Assembly: GCA_021323865.1 (NCBI GenBank)
Contig: JAJPKF010000017.1
Span: forward strand, 1 to 64,000
Length of the DNA: 64,000 nt
Direction of reading: 5' to 3'
Origin: Pseudomonadota bacterium
Lineage (GTDB): Bacteria > Chloroflexota > UBA5177 > JAJPKF01
Part shown: one piece after another, positions 44,661 to 54,100 of the stretch
Layout of the letters: each line of letters starts with the position of its first letter
How positions within the stretch are numbered: position 1 is the first letter of the stretch
Notes under the pieces: generated by a model
The model's input: the letters and a program-made list of their open reading frames with translations, nothing else
Database searches by the model: none
Told to the model about the DNA's origin: nothing
Made by a program: the position numbers and the translations under genes

Positions 44661-45659
44661 ATGACGGAAACCGGATCCAGCTGGGGTCTTGTGGGCCATG
44701 GTTCGGCCATCCGGGCCCTGTCGAATGGCGTGGCGGCTCCAGCCCACGCGTACCTACTTCTGGGGCCGCATCGAGTGGGGAAGCGAACGGTGGCCAGGCA
44801 GTTTGCCGCGGCGCTCAACTGCGAGCAGGAAGTTGGAGCAGGCCCCTGTGGTCGATGTCAGTCATGCCGGCTGATCGAGCGCTGGATTCATCCGGATGTG
44901 ACGCTTCTCGAGCCCGAGGACAAGGAACGCATCAGCATCGATCAGGTTCGCCAGCTGCGCTCCACGCTGTCCCTCCGTCCGAGTCAGGGCCGCTGGCGAG
45001 TGGTGGTTGTGCGGGGAGGCACGCTCACGGAGCAGGCGAGTGATGCCCTCCTCAAAACCCTCGAGGAGCCCTGTCCCCAGGTCATTCTTGTGCTGACGTC
45101 TCATTCTCTGGACGATCTACCCGAGACCATCGTCTCGCGGTGCCGGTTGGTGTTGTTGGGGATGGTGCAGGCGGGGGACATCGCTCATGAGCTTCAGCGA
45201 CGTGGCATTGAGGCTGCAGAAGCCGAGCGAACCGCGGCCCTCGCCTATGGAGCGCCTGGTTGGGCCATCGAGGCCATCGACAACCCGGAGCTGCGGGAAC
45301 GGCGAGAACGCCTGCAGGCTGATCTCGAACAGTGGTGCGGGGCGTCGTTGTTGGAACGATTCGAAGCCGTCCAAGGATTGACCGCGAGCACCGGCCGGTC
45401 CGACAAGACGCGGACCATGGTCATTGAGGAGATCGAGCTCCTGATGGCCTGGTGGCGCGACGTAGTCCTCGCGGCGTCGGGCCGGATTGACGCCATCGTC
45501 AATCGATCATCACAGGCGGAGATCATAGCGACGGCGGCCCGGCTCGGTCTTCGGGGTGCGATGGACCGGCTGCGGTCCGTTGCCCTCGCCGGGCAGCGAA
45601 TCGACGAGAATGTGGACCCTCGCCTCACACTGGAGGCACTCGCCGTGTCGTTGGGCTGA
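44661..45659 (+). CDS. holB: DNA polymerase III delta' subunit
   Basis: A 332-residue clamp-loader subunit. The AAA+ domain shows the Walker A-like GPHRVGKRTVARQFA, a zinc-binding cluster (CGRCQSC), the SRC motif as ETIVSRCRLVLL, and EQASDALLKTLEEP with the sensor region. It loads the sliding clamp with DnaX and HolA. The start is ATG 44661, with no strong Shine-Dalgarno. A small unknown gene starts 2 nt after its stop. Confidence 0.93.
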   Translation: MTETGSSWGLVGHGSAIRALSNGVAAPAHAYLLLGPHRVGKRTVARQFAAALNCEQEVGAGPCGRCQSCRLIERWIHPDVTLLEPEDKERISIDQVRQLRSTLSLRPSQGRWRVVVVRGGTLTEQASDALLKTLEEPCPQVILVLTSHSLDDLPETIVSRCRLVLLGMVQAGDIAHELQRRGIEAAEAERTAALAYGAPGWAIEAIDNPELRERRERLQADLEQWCGASLLERFEAVQGLTASTGRSDKTRTMVIEEIELLMAWWRDVVLAASGRIDAIVNRSSQAEIIATAARLGLRGAMDRLRSVALAGQRIDENVDPRLTLEALAVSLG

Positions 45660-45661
45660 CG

Positions 45662-46045
45662 TTGAGCAAGGCGGTGGTGCGGGCGGCAGGCCGTCTGTTT
45701 CTCCTTGAGACCGGCGAGCGCTCCCAGCTTGCGGGACAGGTTGTCGGAGTGGTCGTCGACGGCCGCACGCAACCTGGGCGGATCATCGTCGCACCCGGAT
45801 ACCTTCTCCAGGAGGACGGTTTGCCCACCGCGACCTTGGCTGAGGTGTCGCCAGTTCGTTACCCGTCCCTTGCCGACCAGGCGTCGGAGGCGCTGAACGC
45901 CCATCCTGCATCATGTTTTCCAGTGATTGGTGAGCGACTGGCGGCTGGACGGGTGGTCAAACTGGACATTCCGGCCGGGACCGCAACGGTGCAAACGGAT
46001 GACGGAGAGAGGATTCTGCCCATCGAGGGAGAGGAGACGGTCTAA
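45662..46045 (+). CDS. Conserved-looking protein of unknown function
   Basis: 127 residues from TTG 45662, immediately after holB. The N-terminal half is beta-rich (RAAGRLFLLETGERSQLAG, then VVGVVVDGRTQPGRIIV). The C-terminal half has a pattern of short strands ending GTATVQTDDGERILPIEG. I recognise no family; it has no signal peptide, membrane segment or Cys cluster. Because it abuts holB it is probably translated with it. A role near replication is only suggested by position. Confidence 0.6.
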   Translation: MSKAVVRAAGRLFLLETGERSQLAGQVVGVVVDGRTQPGRIIVAPGYLLQEDGLPTATLAEVSPVRYPSLADQASEALNAHPASCFPVIGERLAAGRVVKLDIPAGTATVQTDDGERILPIEGEETV

Positions 46046-46279
46046 CCCTCCGGCCTCCTGGGCTTGGCCGAGCCGGTCGGATGTCACGCGCGAGATCGGA
46101 CGAGGCAAGCCATGCATAGCCGTGCCGAAGCTCCGAAGGCTTGCCTGCGGATAGATAATATGTCCATCAAAACCGCTATGCTGCTGTATGCACTTTCCAG
46201 TGCGCCATGATGCCCCAGACGGCTAGTGTTCAGCAGGGCGGGGAGCATCTTGCCCTTGATGTCAGAAACAAGGATCTCC

Positions 46280-47632
46280 ATGCAGCCTGCCAGTGACGGG
46301 TATCGCCGCTTGATGGAACAGGTTGTGGCCGGTCGCGGTCTGTCCGGGTTGGCTCGTGCGTTCGCGATGATGGCGGGCTGCGATGGCGTTATCGCAGACG
46401 AGGCGGTCGAACCCATTCAGGCCTTTGACGGGACGGGTGAGCGTCTGGATCGGACTGAATCTCGCCTTCCTGACGGGCTGGGCGAGCGCCTTATCGCGCG
46501 CTTACGCGACGCCTATCGAGGCCTTGACAGCCAGGAGCTCCTGGCGCCGCCCGTTGTCGCGCTCGAGCATGAGGGCTATGCCTACATCGTTTCGGCCGTT
46601 CTCTTGCCCGATCGCTGGGCGGGGTATGTCTGGGCCCGTCATGCCGCCGTCTCGGAGGGAGCGGACGAGCAGCTCACCGCGCTGGTCCGTGAGGCCGCAT
46701 CGGCCTGCTCGGTTGAGCTGGTCCGGCTACGAGCCATTCTGGAAGGCGAGCAGCGGGTGCGTAACAGCTTCCTCGAAGACCTCTTGGGCGGTCGGGTGGG
46801 CTCCGTCTCTGCAACCCGTCGCCGCGCGAGATTCCTCGGGTATGAGCTGCAAGGAGCGCAGACCGTCTTTGTCCTGGATCTCGATGATTTTCGCGAGTAC
46901 GTCGCCGTGCGGGGCTTGGAGGAGCCGGAGGTACAGCTGCTGAAGGACCGGCTACGTCAGGCGACCGAGGACTGGATCGATACGGCCTGGCCCAGCGCCT
47001 CGATGGTTTGGGAGCATAGCGACGCGCTCATTGTCCTGACGCCGGCCGCCGAGAGCGACCGAGCAGCACTCCTGCATCGCGTCGAGGCCCTTCGCGGCCA
47101 TGTCGAACGTCGGTTGGCCGGTCCCACCATTTCGGCGGGTCTGGGGGAGCCTCGGGAGGACGTCACCGAACTGCAGGAGTCATTTGCCGAGGCCGAGCAT
47201 GCCGCCCGGATCGGCGCCGCGGTCTTCGGGCCGGGTGCGACGACCGCGTACCGCGACCTCGGCGTGTACCGCCTGCTCTTTCATCTTCGAGACGAGCCGG
47301 AGCTCATCGCCTTCTGCAACGAGACGATCGGGCGCCTGGAGGCCTATGATGCGCGGCATGATGGACGCCTCATCGAAACCATCCAGACCTATCTGGACCT
47401 GCAGGGCAACGTGACGCGTGCGGCTCAGGCGCTGCACCTTCATCGCAACGGGCTGCTCTATCGACTGAACCGCATTGAGACCCTCGCCGGTATCTCTCTG
47501 GACGATGCCTCCGATCGATTGGCCCTTCAGCTGGCGCTGCTGGCTCGACCAATTCTCAAGAAGCGACCGCCGGCCCGCTCTGCCGCCCTGGGCGACGCCT
47601 TGAAGGAGCCGTCCGCACGCGAAAGCGCCTAG
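46280..47632 (+). CDS. PucR/CdaR-family transcriptional regulator
   Basis: About 450 residues from ATG 46280, chosen because AAGGA lies 7 nt upstream. The C-terminal helix-turn-helix of the PucR family is clear: TIQTYLDLQGNVTRAAQALH followed by LHRNGLLYRLNRIETLAGI. The central part is a GGDEF-like fold (GAQTVFVLDLDDFREYV). The N-terminal region may be a sensory GAF-like domain. Members control purine, carbohydrate-acid or amino-acid use. No obvious target lies beside it except the downstream SDR gene. Confidence 0.88.
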   Translation: MQPASDGYRRLMEQVVAGRGLSGLARAFAMMAGCDGVIADEAVEPIQAFDGTGERLDRTESRLPDGLGERLIARLRDAYRGLDSQELLAPPVVALEHEGYAYIVSAVLLPDRWAGYVWARHAAVSEGADEQLTALVREAASACSVELVRLRAILEGEQRVRNSFLEDLLGGRVGSVSATRRRARFLGYELQGAQTVFVLDLDDFREYVAVRGLEEPEVQLLKDRLRQATEDWIDTAWPSASMVWEHSDALIVLTPAAESDRAALLHRVEALRGHVERRLAGPTISAGLGEPREDVTELQESFAEAEHAARIGAAVFGPGATTAYRDLGVYRLLFHLRDEPELIAFCNETIGRLEAYDARHDGRLIETIQTYLDLQGNVTRAAQALHLHRNGLLYRLNRIETLAGISLDDASDRLALQLALLARPILKKRPPARSAALGDALKEPSARESA

Positions 47633-47765
47633 CCCGGCCGCTCCTTCCTTATCGTTCCTTTCACGTTGAGTCCGGCAAGGCGCATTGGTCTGGCAACCGA
47701 TTCCGCGGGTGGGAGCGGTCGGTAAGAATGAACCGGCTTCACCCTAACGGGAAACGGAGGTTGGT

Positions 47766-48524
47766 TTGGGCGCTCTGCAAGGCAAGGTGGCATTTGTCAC
47801 CGGCGCGACCAGCGGCATCGGCCGAGCGACGGCAGTGGCGTTGGCCCGTGAAGGCTGCCGGGTGGCGATCGCCGGTCGGCGCCGGAAACGCCTGGAGGAT
47901 GTGGCTGCAGAGCTTGGGAGCGAGGCATTCGTTCGCCGTTTGGACGTCCGGGACATGGACGATGCGGCTCGTGCCGTCGGCGATGTTCGCGGTCACTTCG
48001 GGTCCATTGATCTCCTCGTCAACAATGCCGGTCTGGCGCGCGGCTTACGAGCGGTGGAAAGCGGCGACGCGGAGGAGTGGCGTGAGATGGTGGAGACCAA
48101 CGTCATGGGTCTCCTCTGGGTTACACGAGCAACCATACCGCTGATGCGCGCTCAGGGCTGGGGACACATCATCAATATCGGTTCCGTCGCCGGTCATGAG
48201 GCCTACCCAGGAGGAAGTGTGTACGCGGCCACGAAGCACGGCGTTCGGGCCATCACCTCGGCACTCCGCCAGGAGCTATTGGGAACTGGGATCCGGGTGA
48301 CCTCGGTCGATCCCGGCCTGGTGGAGACGGAATTCAGTCTTGTGCGATTTTCGGGCGATGCCGATCGCGCGAAGAGCGTCTACCGAGGTCTCCACCCTCT
48401 CGCCGGGGAGGATGTGGCGGAGTGCATCGTGTTTGCGGCGACCCGGCCGCTCCACGTCAATGTCGATGAGATTATCGTCAAGCCGACGGATCAGGCCTCG
48501 AGCACCATGGTCCATCGTTCGTAA
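47766..48524 (+). CDS. Short-chain dehydrogenase/reductase
   Basis: A 252-residue classical SDR. The NAD(P) motif is TGATSGIGRATAVALA; the basic residues after it (AIAGRRRKRLE) favour NADP. The NNAG motif is present, and the catalytic set Ser (INIGSVAG), Tyr-x3-Lys (VYAATKHG) is complete. It resembles the YdfG-like group acting on hydroxy acids such as serine or 3-hydroxypropanoate. TTG 47766 is used because GGAGG lies 6 nt upstream. A hairpin follows the stop. Confidence 0.92.
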   Translation: MGALQGKVAFVTGATSGIGRATAVALAREGCRVAIAGRRRKRLEDVAAELGSEAFVRRLDVRDMDDAARAVGDVRGHFGSIDLLVNNAGLARGLRAVESGDAEEWREMVETNVMGLLWVTRATIPLMRAQGWGHIINIGSVAGHEAYPGGSVYAATKHGVRAITSALRQELLGTGIRVTSVDPGLVETEFSLVRFSGDADRAKSVYRGLHPLAGEDVAECIVFAATRPLHVNVDEIIVKPTDQASSTMVHRS

Positions 48525-48530
48525 CCCTAA

Positions 48531-48567
48531 AGAGACGGCCGCGGGCCCAACTCGGCTTGCCGTCTCT
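48531..48567 (+). terminator. Inverted repeat after the SDR gene
   Basis: AGAGACGGC at 48531-48539 is the exact complement of GCCGTCTCT at 48559-48567, with a 19-nt loop. It begins 6 nt after the stop. No U-run follows, so termination strength is uncertain. Confidence 0.5.
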
Positions 48568-49020
48568 CGACCGGGGTTCTCCCCACACCCGGTACTGCCG
48601 CTACGGACACCGCGAGAGCAGCCCTTGCTGTGGTCGAGCGGGCGGTCGGCGGCGGACATGCATCCCCCATGCCGGATGTCGGAGCAGATGGATGTGCTCA
48701 TGCGGAAACTGACCGGGCCTGCTCCCTTGTCCAACTAGGGGAAATCCCATTGCGCCACTACATCCTGGCGCCCTTCTCATTGCCCCGTCAACGCTTCCGC
48801 ATGGCCTTAGGTGTCAGGACATAGGCTGCCGGACGGCCATGAAGGCTTGCCGCTCCGGCAATCTGGCCGTGAACATTGGTCGCCACCGCCGAACGGAGGA
48901 TCCAAGGGAAGAGCCTCTTTGGTGTGGTCGAGCCCAACAATCGTCGCAGGCGCTGCGCGGGGTGACCCGCGTGCCAAATCATGCCGGCCTCGGTCGATCC
49001 CTGGCCGGCGGCCCCCACAG
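48568..49020. other. Gap with no recognisable gene
   Basis: About 450 bases between the SDR hairpin and the end of the methyltransferase gene. Short open frames exist on both strands but none has a convincing start, composition or family pattern. It could hold a decayed gene. Confidence 0.4.
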
Positions 49021-49863
49021 CTAGGCCCGGTCGGCAAACTCCGTCGGGGGGCGTGCCCGAACGGCGAGCACCGGCGGAATCAGGCTGAAGCTGGTCCAGG
49101 AGAGGGAGAGCCGATCCCGATGGTGGGTCTCAAACGCAGGCTCCTCCAGTCCGTCTATGGACATGCCTGCCCGAAAGCATGCGTTGCACACCTGCTCCAA
49201 CGTTCTGTTGAAGTAGTACTGAGGTCTCGGCTGTCCGATCATGGCCAGACCAAGCTCCGGGCCGGCGCCCTTGTAGCGGTGTACCCGGACGGAGAGCGAG
49301 TCGACCAGCCGACCCTCAATTTCCTGCTCCTCGAGCAACTTCGAGATTCCCGTGGAATTGAAGCAGGGATGACAGAGCGTGAACACAAACCGTCCGCCCT
49401 TTCTCAACAGCCTGGGAATGGCCGAGAAGAGCGGGTCGATTTGGGCCATGTCCATGATCGCCATGTTGCAGATCACGGCGTCGAAGCGGCCCTCACCCAA
49501 CCCCAAGAGCGCCTCGTGATCCGCGGCGTCAAGTACCCGGAAATCGATCCGGTCTTGCGGACCGCGGCCCCGAGCTTCGGCCCGCCGGATCATATCCGGA
49601 GCCGTGTCGAAGGCGATCACGCGTGCCCCCAAATCGGCCAGTCGCCGTGCCATGGCTCCGTTGCCGCATGCCGCCTCCAGAATCAGCTCGTCCGGCTGCA
49701 GCCGGAGCAGTCGCTCGGTGGCGGGAGCCACGAGCTCGGTCTGGAAGTCGTTGCCGTCTCCCATGCGTTCATCCCAGTACCAGGCGTTCGTGTTCCAGAT
49801 CTCGCGGTTCTCCTCCCCCAGCTCCGCCCACTCGCTTCGCTGGGTGTCCGGTGTGCTTGTCAT
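49021..49863 (-). CDS. SAM-dependent class I methyltransferase
   Basis: About 280 residues from ATG 49863, with AGGAG about 11 nt upstream; the frame runs further up without conserved character. The SAM-binding motif I is ILEAACGNGAMARRLADLG, followed by the acidic residue in VIAFDTAPDMI. Post-motif segments are FDAVICNMAIMDM and LLRKGGRFVFTLCHPCF. The acceptor substrate is unknown. It is divergent from the VOC-family gene about 100 bases away. Confidence 0.9.
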   Translation of the reverse strand: MTSTPDTQRSEWAELGEENREIWNTNAWYWDERMGDGNDFQTELVAPATERLLRLQPDELILEAACGNGAMARRLADLGARVIAFDTAPDMIRRAEARGRGPQDRIDFRVLDAADHEALLGLGEGRFDAVICNMAIMDMAQIDPLFSAIPRLLRKGGRFVFTLCHPCFNSTGISKLLEEQEIEGRLVDSLSVRVHRYKGAGPELGLAMIGQPRPQYYFNRTLEQVCNACFRAGMSIDGLEEPAFETHHRDRLSLSWTSFSLIPPVLAVRARPPTEFADRA

Positions 49864-49964
49864 CCGGGGGCCGCTCCTTGAGCTATCGTTCGGCAGATGC
49901 CTTCGAGTGTAGCGATCCGAAGCCAACTATCCTGTGGACAGAAAGCGTCGGTAAGGAGGGGTGC

Positions 49965-50384
49965 TTGGCTGCGCCCAAGATGCGCGTGTCGGGTGTGGTG
50001 CTGGGGGCACCCAACCCCAGGGAGCTGGCGAAGTTCTACTCGAAGCTACTCGGTTGGCCCATAGCCGACCAAGCAGGCCCACGGCCGGGACAACCCGAGG
50101 AAGACGGCTGGGCGATTCTCAGACCCACGGACGGCCGGAGCGCCGTGTCGCTGGCTTTCGAATACGAGGCCGACTACACCCCCCCGGTGTGGCCGAGCCG
50201 GCCGGGATGCCCTCAGATCATGGCGCATGTCGACATCGCCGTCGAGAATCTGCAGGAGGCGGCCGAGTGGGCGCTGCAGGCGGGGGCCACACTCGCCGAG
50301 CATCAGCCACGGCCGCAGGTGCGAGTCATGCAAGATCCAGCCGGTCATCCGTTCTGTTTGTTTGTGGGCCGCGTGGAAGCTTGA
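49965..50384 (+). CDS. VOC-family (glyoxalase-fold) protein
   Basis: About 139 residues from TTG 49965, chosen because AAGGAGG sits 5 nt upstream; ATG 49980 is the alternative. It has the paired beta-alpha-beta-beta-beta units of the vicinal oxygen chelate fold: VLGAPNPRELAKFYSKLLGW, then HVDIAVENLQEAAEWALQAG and QDPAGHPFCLF. The activity is unknown; relatives include resistance proteins and dioxygenases. Its 3' end overlaps the convergent Nei gene by 40 bases. Confidence 0.85.
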   Translation: MAAPKMRVSGVVLGAPNPRELAKFYSKLLGWPIADQAGPRPGQPEEDGWAILRPTDGRSAVSLAFEYEADYTPPVWPSRPGCPQIMAHVDIAVENLQEAAEWALQAGATLAEHQPRPQVRVMQDPAGHPFCLFVGRVEA

Positions 50385-51130
50385 TCGGGCAGCAGCTCCC
50401 GCTGACAGTTCGGACACCAGAATGTCATCCTGGCCTGTTCGCCCTGACCCCGCACCGCTATCCGCTCCGCGCAGCGAGGACAAGAGCGGCCGGCTCGACC
50501 ATGCACGGCCCGCCGGTTGGCTCCCGGGACCTCTCGCGCCGCTCCCAACATGAGCCGGCGGGCCTGAGCAAATAAGGCCGCCAAGGTCTCGTCGTCGATA
50601 TCCCCAGTCGCCGTCCATGGACTGAGGCCCAGATGCCAGAGGGACTCGCAACGATAGATGTTACCGATTCCGGCGCAGATGCGCTGATCGAGGAGCATCT
50701 CACCGACATGCTTCGAAGGTGCTGCGCGTGTGTGACGCACCGCATCCGCGACCTCGAATCCATCGCCTAAGATGTCGGGACCGAGGTGCGCAGTCCGCTC
50801 GTTCCCGGATACGATCTCGACGGTCGGAGCAGAAAAGAGAACCGCCGTAACGTTCTCAAAGCAAAGTGAGACCCGGCGCTCCCGCTCCGGTCGGTGCCAT
50901 CCTTCCGTCACGCCGTACAGGTGCCACGTGCCCCGCATGCGCAAATGGGAATGGATGCCCAGGCCCGACTCGAACCAGATGTACAGGTGCTTCCCGTGGG
51001 ACTCGACGCGGTCGACGCACTGACCTGAGAGGCGCGTGAACGGGGCGGGCGATGCTTCGATACAGACGCGGCCGGCGATGTGGTTGTTCAATGCCTGAGC
51101 GGTTCGCAACAGGGTGTCGCCCTCGGGCAT
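50345..51130 (-). CDS. nei: Endonuclease VIII-like DNA glycosylase (Fpg/Nei family)
   Basis: 261 residues. The N terminus MPEGDTLLRTAQ provides the catalytic Pro2 and Glu3. The H2TH region GAGNIYRCESLW-type appears as CAGIGNIYRCESLWHLGLSP, and the C-terminal zinc finger has CPRC and CPNC pairs. It removes oxidised pyrimidines and nicks the strand. Its start lies 12 nt from the end of the lhr gene on the same strand, so the two form a repair operon, as known for lhr and nei in mycobacteria. It overlaps the VOC gene tail-to-tail. Confidence 0.93.
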   Translation of the reverse strand: MPEGDTLLRTAQALNNHIAGRVCIEASPAPFTRLSGQCVDRVESHGKHLYIWFESGLGIHSHLRMRGTWHLYGVTEGWHRPERERRVSLCFENVTAVLFSAPTVEIVSGNERTAHLGPDILGDGFEVADAVRHTRAAPSKHVGEMLLDQRICAGIGNIYRCESLWHLGLSPWTATGDIDDETLAALFAQARRLMLGAAREVPGANRRAVHGRAGRSCPRCAERIAVRGQGEQARMTFWCPNCQRELLPDQASTRPTNKQNG

Positions 51131-51142
51131 ACAGGCCCCGAC

Positions 51143-54100
51143 TCAGCGTCTGCCGGGCCGGTACAGAACCAGGCCCCGGTGCGTCGGCGAGAAGCCGCCC
51201 TCGAGGAGCGTCCCGTGCAGCTCCGAGCGGGCAACGGGATCTCCATTGACGGAAATGACCTCAAGCTTGCCGATGCGACCGGCCAGCTCGTGAAGCGCCG
51301 AAACGTGCTTCAGGTCGATGGCCCCGCGCGAGAAGAGAGAGCGGCCGCCTCGTTCGATAAAGAGCCGAAGCTCCCCGCCTTCAAGAACGACGTATGATCC
51401 GGCCGTGCGAGCCGGCCGGCCTGCGATGTCTTCCGGCCACGGAGACGTAACGCCGTACGCGTTCGCCGGGTCGGTCGAGGCCAGCAAGCAAATCGCGTCG
51501 TCTGCCTGCCTCAGCGCCCGAAGCCGGTCCACGGCGCCGGGAAGAGCGAATTGAGCGCCTCCGAGGCTTTCCACGAAGTAGCCCCGTCGTGCTCGCCCCG
51601 CCTCCTCCATGGCCCTGAGGACCGGATAGATTGCCGTGAACCCTCCGGCAAGACCCTCGGCGAGGGCATGTTCTCGAGTCACGATCCCGTATCGGCTGAG
51701 GAGCAGCTCCACCCCGGCATAGAGCCGCTCAGTCGGTGGGGGTGCGTCAGTCAGCAGATCGGAGACCAGCGACCAGCGTCCCAAAGAGCGGGGTGGGCCA
51801 CTCCGCAGGACACCTCGGCGGGAAGCGCGCCGACTCGGTCCAATGTACCGGAGCGGGAGAAAGCTGTCGTTGGTTACCTCCCCGGCCCAGACCATCTCCC
51901 ACAGCTCATCAAGCACTTGCTCGGAGTCCTTCCACCCGGATGCGGCGAGCAGATCGGCGAAGAAGCAGGGACCGCGCGCCAGCCGCTCCCGGAGGCGGGT
52001 TTGAACTGGCTGGGCTTCGGGGCTGGGGGCGTGAGGGGCAATACGGTCTGGAGCGAGCCTGCGAACGTCGCTTCGTCGATAGAGTGCAACCCGCCCAACT
52101 CGCACTGACCCGCCACGGCCAATGGACCCGCAGCCGATCCACACGACCTCACCCGACGCGGCCAGATTGTCCAGAAGCTGCGCTGTATAGTCGGCGACCC
52201 GCGCCGGCAGGATGTCCCGCTCCAAGGCGCTGACCGGGAGTGGCAGGCCCTGAAGGCGGGCGACGGCGTCGGACAGCGCGTCGATTCCGGAGCTACCGGT
52301 CCCGATGCCATGCCAGGCCGGCTCGAAGGCTGCGAGTACCGCGGGCGATACCGGCTCGACCTCTCGTCGAAGCGCCGCGAGGGAGCGGCGCCGAATCGTC
52401 CGCAGCACGTCCGGCCAGGCGTATTCGCGGGCTCGAGAGGCCGCCTGAAACTGGCCGGCCAGCAATCGAGACGACCGAACGTCCCGGTCCAAGGCTTCGA
52501 CGACCGGGGCGAGCGGCAGTCGCCATCGGCGAGCCGGCTCCTGGGCGGGAAAGGGTGCGTGCGTACGGGCCCACCGGCGCAAGAGGACAGCCAAGGGATC
52601 GTCGACCTGCGTCAGAAAGTCGGAAGGGACACCCGTTGGGAGCGCCGTCCCCAGTGCGTCTCGGTAGAGACCCGCGTCGTCGGCAGCGATCCACCGTTCC
52701 TCCCCGGCCAGCCGAAGCGGAATGACTCTTCGGGCGTCGTGCAGCTCGTCCAGCCAAGCTCTGGTAATGCCGCGGGCCGATGCCTCTGCCTCGTTCAGGT
52801 CCCCGAGGTGACGAAGGACGTCGAGCGATTCGTCGGCGTCCCGTGGAAAGCGCTCGGGGACCAGTGACTGAAGTTCCAGCTCTGTGAGGCTGATGGCGTC
52901 CGCGTCGAGCAGATCCCGAACGTCCTCGCTGCCCAGGAGCTCGTTCAGAAGGTCCCGGTCCAGAGTCAGCGCCTGGGCTCGGCGCTCGGCAAGAGGCGCA
53001 TCGCCCTCGTACATGTACTGGGCAATGTAGTCGAAGACCAAGGAGGAAGCAAACGGTGAGGGCGAGGCCGTTTCGACCTCGACAAGCCGGATGTTTCGCA
53101 TGCGGATGTCAGTCATCAGCTGCTCGAGGGCATCGATCTCGAACACGTCCGTGAGACATTCTCGATAGGTCTCGACCAGGATGGGGAAATCCGGATGAGT
53201 GGAAGCGACGCGGAGCAGGTCGGCGCTTCGCTGACGTTGGAGCCAGAGGGGCGTACGTGCGCCCGGGCGGAGCCGAGGCAGCAGGAGAGCCCGGGCGGCA
53301 TTCTCCCGAAAGCGCGAGGCAAAGAGAGCTGATCCATGCAGGTTCGCAGTTACTGCCTCTCGCACGTCCTCCGGCTCGAGAACGATGTCTTCGAGGGCTG
53401 GGGCCTGCTCGGCATCCACAAGCCGGAGCGCGAAGCCATCGTCGCTGCTGATCGACTGCACATCAAGACCGGTGCGTTCCCGCAGTCTGGCCTCCACGGC
53501 GACTGCCCAGGGGCCGTGAACCCTGCTTCCGAACGGAGAGAGCACACAAACGCGCCAGTCCCCCAAGGCGTCACGAAAGCGTTCGACGACGATGTTTCGG
53601 TCGTCGGGGGCCACGCCGGTGACTTGCACCTGATCCTCGAGATATGCCATGAGGTTGCTGGCAGCACGCTCATCACACTTGGCGCCATGCTCAAGCCTGT
53701 CTATGGCCTCGGGGGCGCCCGCAGCCAGGAGCTCTCGCGTCAATGCCCCCACTGCTCGGCCAACCTCGATCGGTCGACCCAGTGCGTCGCCATGCCAGAA
53801 GGTGATTTTCCCGGGCTCGCCGGGCGCCGGGACGACACGCACCTGGGATTGCGTGATCTCGGCGGTCTTCCAGGTGGTGGCACCCAACACGAACGTCTCT
53901 CCCACCCGCAGCTCGTAGACCATTTCCTCGTCAAGCTCTCCGACCCGACGGCCATCGTCCAACAGATTGACCGTGAAGAGCCCGCGATCCGGGATGGTGC
54001 CACCGCTGACGACGGCCAGGCGCTGGGCGCCACTCCGCCCGCGGACCGTGCCGGCCATGCGATCCCAAACGATGCGGGGCCGCAGCTCCGCAAACTCCTC

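Noticed and set aside
48788-49018. A 76-codon minus-strand gene downstream of the methyltransferase
   Set aside because: It has no ribosome-binding site or recognisable family, and an overlapping frame of similar length exists. The evidence is too weak.
48811-49881. A 356-codon plus-strand open frame
   Set aside because: It is mostly antisense to the methyltransferase gene and shows no family pattern or ribosome-binding site.
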